Shown in pieces: positions 6,775-9,380 of a stretch of DNA of 9,380 bases (its first letter is position 1; each line of letters begins with the position of its first letter). This stretch comes from Prevotella sp. (GTDB lineage Bacteria > Bacteroidota > Bacteroidia > Bacteroidales > Bacteroidaceae), in contig JAGAPI010000266.1 of the NCBI GenBank assembly GCA_017623335.1, forward strand, positions 1 to 9,380, read 5' to 3'. The translations under genes and the position numbers were made by a program. The notes beneath the pieces were generated by a model. The model made no database searches, was not told where the DNA came from, and saw nothing but the letters and a program-made list of their open reading frames with translations.

Positions 6775-9102
6775 ATGACAAGCAGAATAAAAAGATGTGC
6801 GGTGCTCTCTTTTTTCCTGTTGGCGCTGACAAGCATTGCCACAGCCGCCACGAAGGGAGAGGCTGCAAAGGTGCGAAGCATCATTGACAAAGTGAACACC
6901 AACTGGCAGAACCGCCACAAGCCCGAGGCAACGCCGTTCTGGCACGTGGCTGCCTATCACACGGGAAACATGGAGGCTTACAGGCTTACGGGCAACAGAC
7001 GCTATCTGGACTACTCGATGGTGTGGGCTGAGCACAACAAATGGAAGGGTGCAACGTCGGACGACAGCAGCAAGTGGAAGTACAACTACGGCGAGACTCA
7101 GGAGCATGTGCTCTTCGGCGACTGGCAGATATGCTTTCAGACATATATCGACCTTTACAACATTTTGCCCGACGACGGCAGAATACGCCGTGCACGCGAG
7201 GTGATGGAGTATGAGATGGGCACCAAGGCGCACGACTACTGGTGGTGGGCTGACGGGCTGTATATGGTGATGCCTGTGATGACAAAGCTCTACAGGGTGA
7301 CGGGCAACAGTCTCTATCTCGACAAGCTGTATGAGTACATACTGTACAGCGACTCCATAATGCTCGACAAAGAGACTGGACTTTATTTCCGCGATGCGCG
7401 ATATGCCTATCCCAAGCACAAGAGCGCAAACGGCAAGAAGGACTTCTGGGCAAGGGGCGACGGTTGGGTGCTTGCCGGACTGGCAAAAGTGCTGCAGGAC
7501 TTGCCTGCCGACTATAAGCACCGTCAGTTCTTTGTCGACAAATATCTGAAACTCGCAAAAGCTGTGGCTGGATGCCAGCAGAAGGATGGCTACTGGACCC
7601 GCTCGATGCTCGACCCTGAGCACGCTCCTGGTCCCGAGACCAGCGGCACGGCGTTCTTTGCCTACGGACTGATGTGGGGAGTGAACAACGGTCTGCTTGA
7701 TGAAGAAACATATATGCCCGTGCTTGACCGTGCATGGAAATATCTGTCGGAGAAGGCTCTTCAGAAGGATGGGCGCGTGGGATATGTGCAGCCAATAGGC
7801 GACCGTGCCATTCCCGGACAGGTGATTGACGCCAAGAGCGAGGCAGACTTCGGTGTTGGCGCATTCCTTTTAGCTGCATGTGAACGGGTGAGGTACTTAG
7901 AGGCAAAGGATGCTGCGCAGAACGGCGACCGCAAATATTGGTACACCTTATTATATAATATGGCGGAGCCGGTGCTCAGCAACATGGCAAAGGGTGAGCT
8001 GCAGAAGAACATGCAGACAGAGTTCAGCCCAAGTTTTGACAACCGCAACCGTAAGGTGCTCTACATGGAGTGCTTCGGACGGCTCATGGCTGGAGTTGCG
8101 CCGTGGCTCACACTGCCCGACGACGACACCGACGAGGGACAGAAGAGAAAACAGCTGAGAGAGTGGGCGCTGGAGAGCTACAAGAATGCCGTGGACCCGC
8201 AAAGCCCCGACTATCTGTGCTGGGGCATAGGAGGTCAGAACCTTGTGGATGCGGCATACGTGGCAGAGAGTTTCATACGTGCATACGACGTGCTGTGGCT
8301 GCCGCTCGACGATGTGACAAAGCAGCGCTACATAAAGGAGTTTACGAAGCTGCGCGACATCGACCCGCCCTACACCAACTGGCTGCTGTTCTCTTCGACC
8401 ATCGAGAGTTTCCTCGCCAAGGCGGGAGCGCCCTACGACCAGTACCGTGTGAACTCGGCAATACGCAAGACCGAGGAATGGTACACCGGCGATGGATGGT
8501 ATGCCGACGGTCCGAGCTTCGCCTTCGACTACTACAGCAGCTATGTGTTTCACCCAATGTATCTGGAGACTCTGCAGAACATGATTGACGCAAAGGCATA
8601 CACCCGCATACACTATAAGAACTATCACAAGCGTGCGCTCAACCGCACCAAGAAATTCAGCATTGTGCTTGAGCGCATGATTTCTCCCGAAGGCACTTTC
8701 CCCGTTTTCGGGCGCTCCATCCCTTACCGTCTGGCGGCAATGCAGCCGCTGGCGCTCATGGCTTGGTATGACATGCTGCCTGCCGGACTGTCCAACGGAC
8801 AGGTCCGCTCAGCGCTCACCGCCGTTATGCACCGCATGTTTGACGGAAAGGAGAATTTCAACGAGAAGGGATATCTCACCATAGGATTCTGCGGACGGCA
8901 GCCCAACGTAGCCGACTGGTACACCAACAACGGCAGCCTGTATATGACCACACTTGCGTTCATGCCGCTCGGACTGCCTGCCTCGCATCCTTTCTGGACC
9001 GATGCCGCACAGCCCTGGACCCAGATTAAGGCGTGGGGAGGAGAGCCGTTCCCGAAGGATCATCACTGGGGCGACGGAAGTCCGACAAAAGACCTGTTCT
9101 AA
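6775..9102 (+). CDS. GH105 unsaturated uronyl hydrolase fused to a DUF2264 (GH154-type) domain
   Basis: Signal peptide with cleavage near residue 24 (ATA|A); probably periplasmic. Residues about 30-375 form a GH105 (alpha/alpha)6 barrel, which removes delta-4,5-unsaturated uronic acids left by polysaccharide lyases. It shows GDWQICFQTYIDLY (115-128, D116 a candidate active-site Asp), WWADGLYM (157-164, D160 at the catalytic position of YteR-like enzymes), FWARGDGWV (224-232) and ETSGTAFF (288-295). After a short linker, residues about 386-775 match DUF2264: MECFGRLMAGVAPWL (431-445), GDGWYADGPSFAFDYY (572-587), FGRSIPYRLA (645-654) and ASHPFW (736-741). From memory, DUF2264 corresponds to CAZy GH154, whose founding member BT3677 is a beta-glucuronidase acting on arabinogalactan. 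Both domains look complete, and 775 aa is about the sum of the two families. The GH105 call is firm; glucuronidase activity of the second half is tentative. Codons are visibly richer in G/C than in the transporter genes. Confidence 0.88.
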   Translation: MTSRIKRCAVLSFFLLALTSIATAATKGEAAKVRSIIDKVNTNWQNRHKPEATPFWHVAAYHTGNMEAYRLTGNRRYLDYSMVWAEHNKWKGATSDDSSKWKYNYGETQEHVLFGDWQICFQTYIDLYNILPDDGRIRRAREVMEYEMGTKAHDYWWWADGLYMVMPVMTKLYRVTGNSLYLDKLYEYILYSDSIMLDKETGLYFRDARYAYPKHKSANGKKDFWARGDGWVLAGLAKVLQDLPADYKHRQFFVDKYLKLAKAVAGCQQKDGYWTRSMLDPEHAPGPETSGTAFFAYGLMWGVNNGLLDEETYMPVLDRAWKYLSEKALQKDGRVGYVQPIGDRAIPGQVIDAKSEADFGVGAFLLAACERVRYLEAKDAAQNGDRKYWYTLLYNMAEPVLSNMAKGELQKNMQTEFSPSFDNRNRKVLYMECFGRLMAGVAPWLTLPDDDTDEGQKRKQLREWALESYKNAVDPQSPDYLCWGIGGQNLVDAAYVAESFIRAYDVLWLPLDDVTKQRYIKEFTKLRDIDPPYTNWLLFSSTIESFLAKAGAPYDQYRVNSAIRKTEEWYTGDGWYADGPSFAFDYYSSYVFHPMYLETLQNMIDAKAYTRIHYKNYHKRALNRTKKFSIVLERMISPEGTFPVFGRSIPYRLAAMQPLALMAWYDMLPAGLSNGQVRSALTAVMHRMFDGKENFNEKGYLTIGFCGRQPNVADWYTNNGSLYMTTLAFMPLGLPASHPFWTDAAQPWTQIKAWGGEPFPKDHHWGDGSPTKDLF

Positions 9103-9125
9103 GTAAAACGTAAAGTGAAAAGACA

Positions 9126-9380
9126 ATGAAGAAAAAGACTATTGCAATTATATTTGCAGCTACGGTGTTAGCTGCAAATTCTGCCACGGCGCAGAACCAT
9201 AATTACGGCTATCCGTATACTCCGGTGGCATTCACATCGGTGAAGATTGCCCCCAACACTTTTTGGGGCGACCGTATCAAGGCGGCGCGTGAGGTGACAA
9301 TTCCGCTCGCTTTCAGCAAATGCGAGAGTGAGGGGCGCTACGCCAATTTCGTAAAGGCTGCCCACCCGAGCGACAGCTAT
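9126..9380 (+). CDS. GH127 (DUF1680) beta-L-arabinofuranosidase-type enzyme, N-terminal part
   Basis: Only the first 85 codons are present; the frame is open at the window edge. Translated directly, it starts MKKKTIAIIFAATVLAANSA with a signal peptide cleaved near residue 22 (ATA|QN), so export to the periplasm is expected. The mature start carries the family entry pattern: YTPVAFTSVKIAPNTFWGDR (31-50), then REVTIPLAFSKCE and GRYANFVKAA. GH127 enzymes hydrolyse beta-L-arabinofuranosides with a zinc-coordinated cysteine nucleophile, but those residues lie beyond the window. It begins 23 nt after the GH105-DUF2264 stop with no room for its own promoter, so the two are probably co-transcribed. 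The related DUF1680-derived family GH146 has a similar start and cannot be excluded. No Shine-Dalgarno sequence is seen. Confidence 0.82.
   Translation, partial: MKKKTIAIIFAATVLAANSATAQNHNYGYPYTPVAFTSVKIAPNTFWGDRIKAAREVTIPLAFSKCESEGRYANFVKAAHPSDSY
9152..9179 (+). repeat. Perfect 11-bp hairpin inside the signal-peptide codons of the GH127 gene
   Basis: ATTTGCAGCTA (9152-9162) is the exact reverse complement of TAGCTGCAAAT (9169-9179), separated by the 6-nt loop CGGTGT. It starts 26 nt after the first base of the ATG and encodes the hydrophobic core of the signal peptide. Such a stem early in the message could slow translation initiation or elongation. It is also possible that repeated Ala codons produced it by chance. 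Confidence 0.55.

Noticed and set aside
6739..7906. Long minus-strand open frames (294 and 306 codons) opposite the GH105 half
   Set aside because: They overlap each other and a clear enzyme gene. Their translations are Arg/Ser/His/Val-rich without domains. High G/C third positions on the plus strand explain the lack of stops.
7865..7965. Sequencing error or lost stop joining two separate genes in the GH105-DUF2264 chain
   Set aside because: The frame is open through the seam without a shift, and both domains are intact. No start codon with a fresh signal peptide appears at the second domain. A genuine fusion is the simpler reading.

Overview
The window comes from a Bacteroidota genome, most likely a Bacteroidales/Prevotellaceae gut or rumen type. 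The evidence is an adjacent SusC/SusD pair, Bacteroidota-type -7 promoter boxes (TAnnTTTG), A-rich leaders instead of Shine-Dalgarno sequences, and a run of exported glycoside hydrolases. It is the 5' and central part of a polysaccharide utilization locus (PUL), cut at the right edge.

Layout. Bases 1-692 hold no credible gene. They contain an AT-rich stretch with degenerate CAT-headed decamers, a ~190-bp imperfect palindrome built from CCACRGAG octamers (171-360), and a compact control region. The control region has a terminator-like hairpin (494-515), a 12-bp direct repeat spaced 21 bp (515-547), a promoter (548-579) and a ~110-nt leader with a 27-nt periodic motif. Then follow, all on +: a SusC-type TonB-dependent transporter (693-3755), a SusD-type surface lipoprotein (3775-5481) and a GH43 enzyme resembling exo-beta-1,3-galactanases (5484-6596). 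A strong, probably bidirectional terminator (6645-6689) comes next. A second unit starts with a candidate -7 box (6740-6747), a single-chain fusion of a GH105 unsaturated uronyl hydrolase with a DUF2264/GH154-type domain (6775-9102), and the first 85 codons of a GH127 (DUF1680) beta-L-arabinofuranosidase-type enzyme (9126 to the edge).

How the genes fit together (inference). SusC/SusD capture and import an oligosaccharide. The three enzymes carry ordinary signal peptides and probably act in the periplasm. One would take galactose from a beta-1,3-galactan backbone, one would remove terminal uronic acids (unsaturated and possibly saturated), and one would remove arabinofuranose. This set matches plant arabinogalactan-protein glycans better than starch, xylan or homogalacturonan. 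A rhamnogalacturonan-type pectin remains possible because GH105 is also common there. No regulator, surface endo-enzyme, SusE-like binding protein or polysaccharide lyase lies in the window.

The most distinctive points are the GH105-DUF2264 fusion, the Gln in place of the usual GH43 catalytic base, the promoter-abutting direct repeat with AraC-like 21-bp geometry, and the large upstream palindrome.
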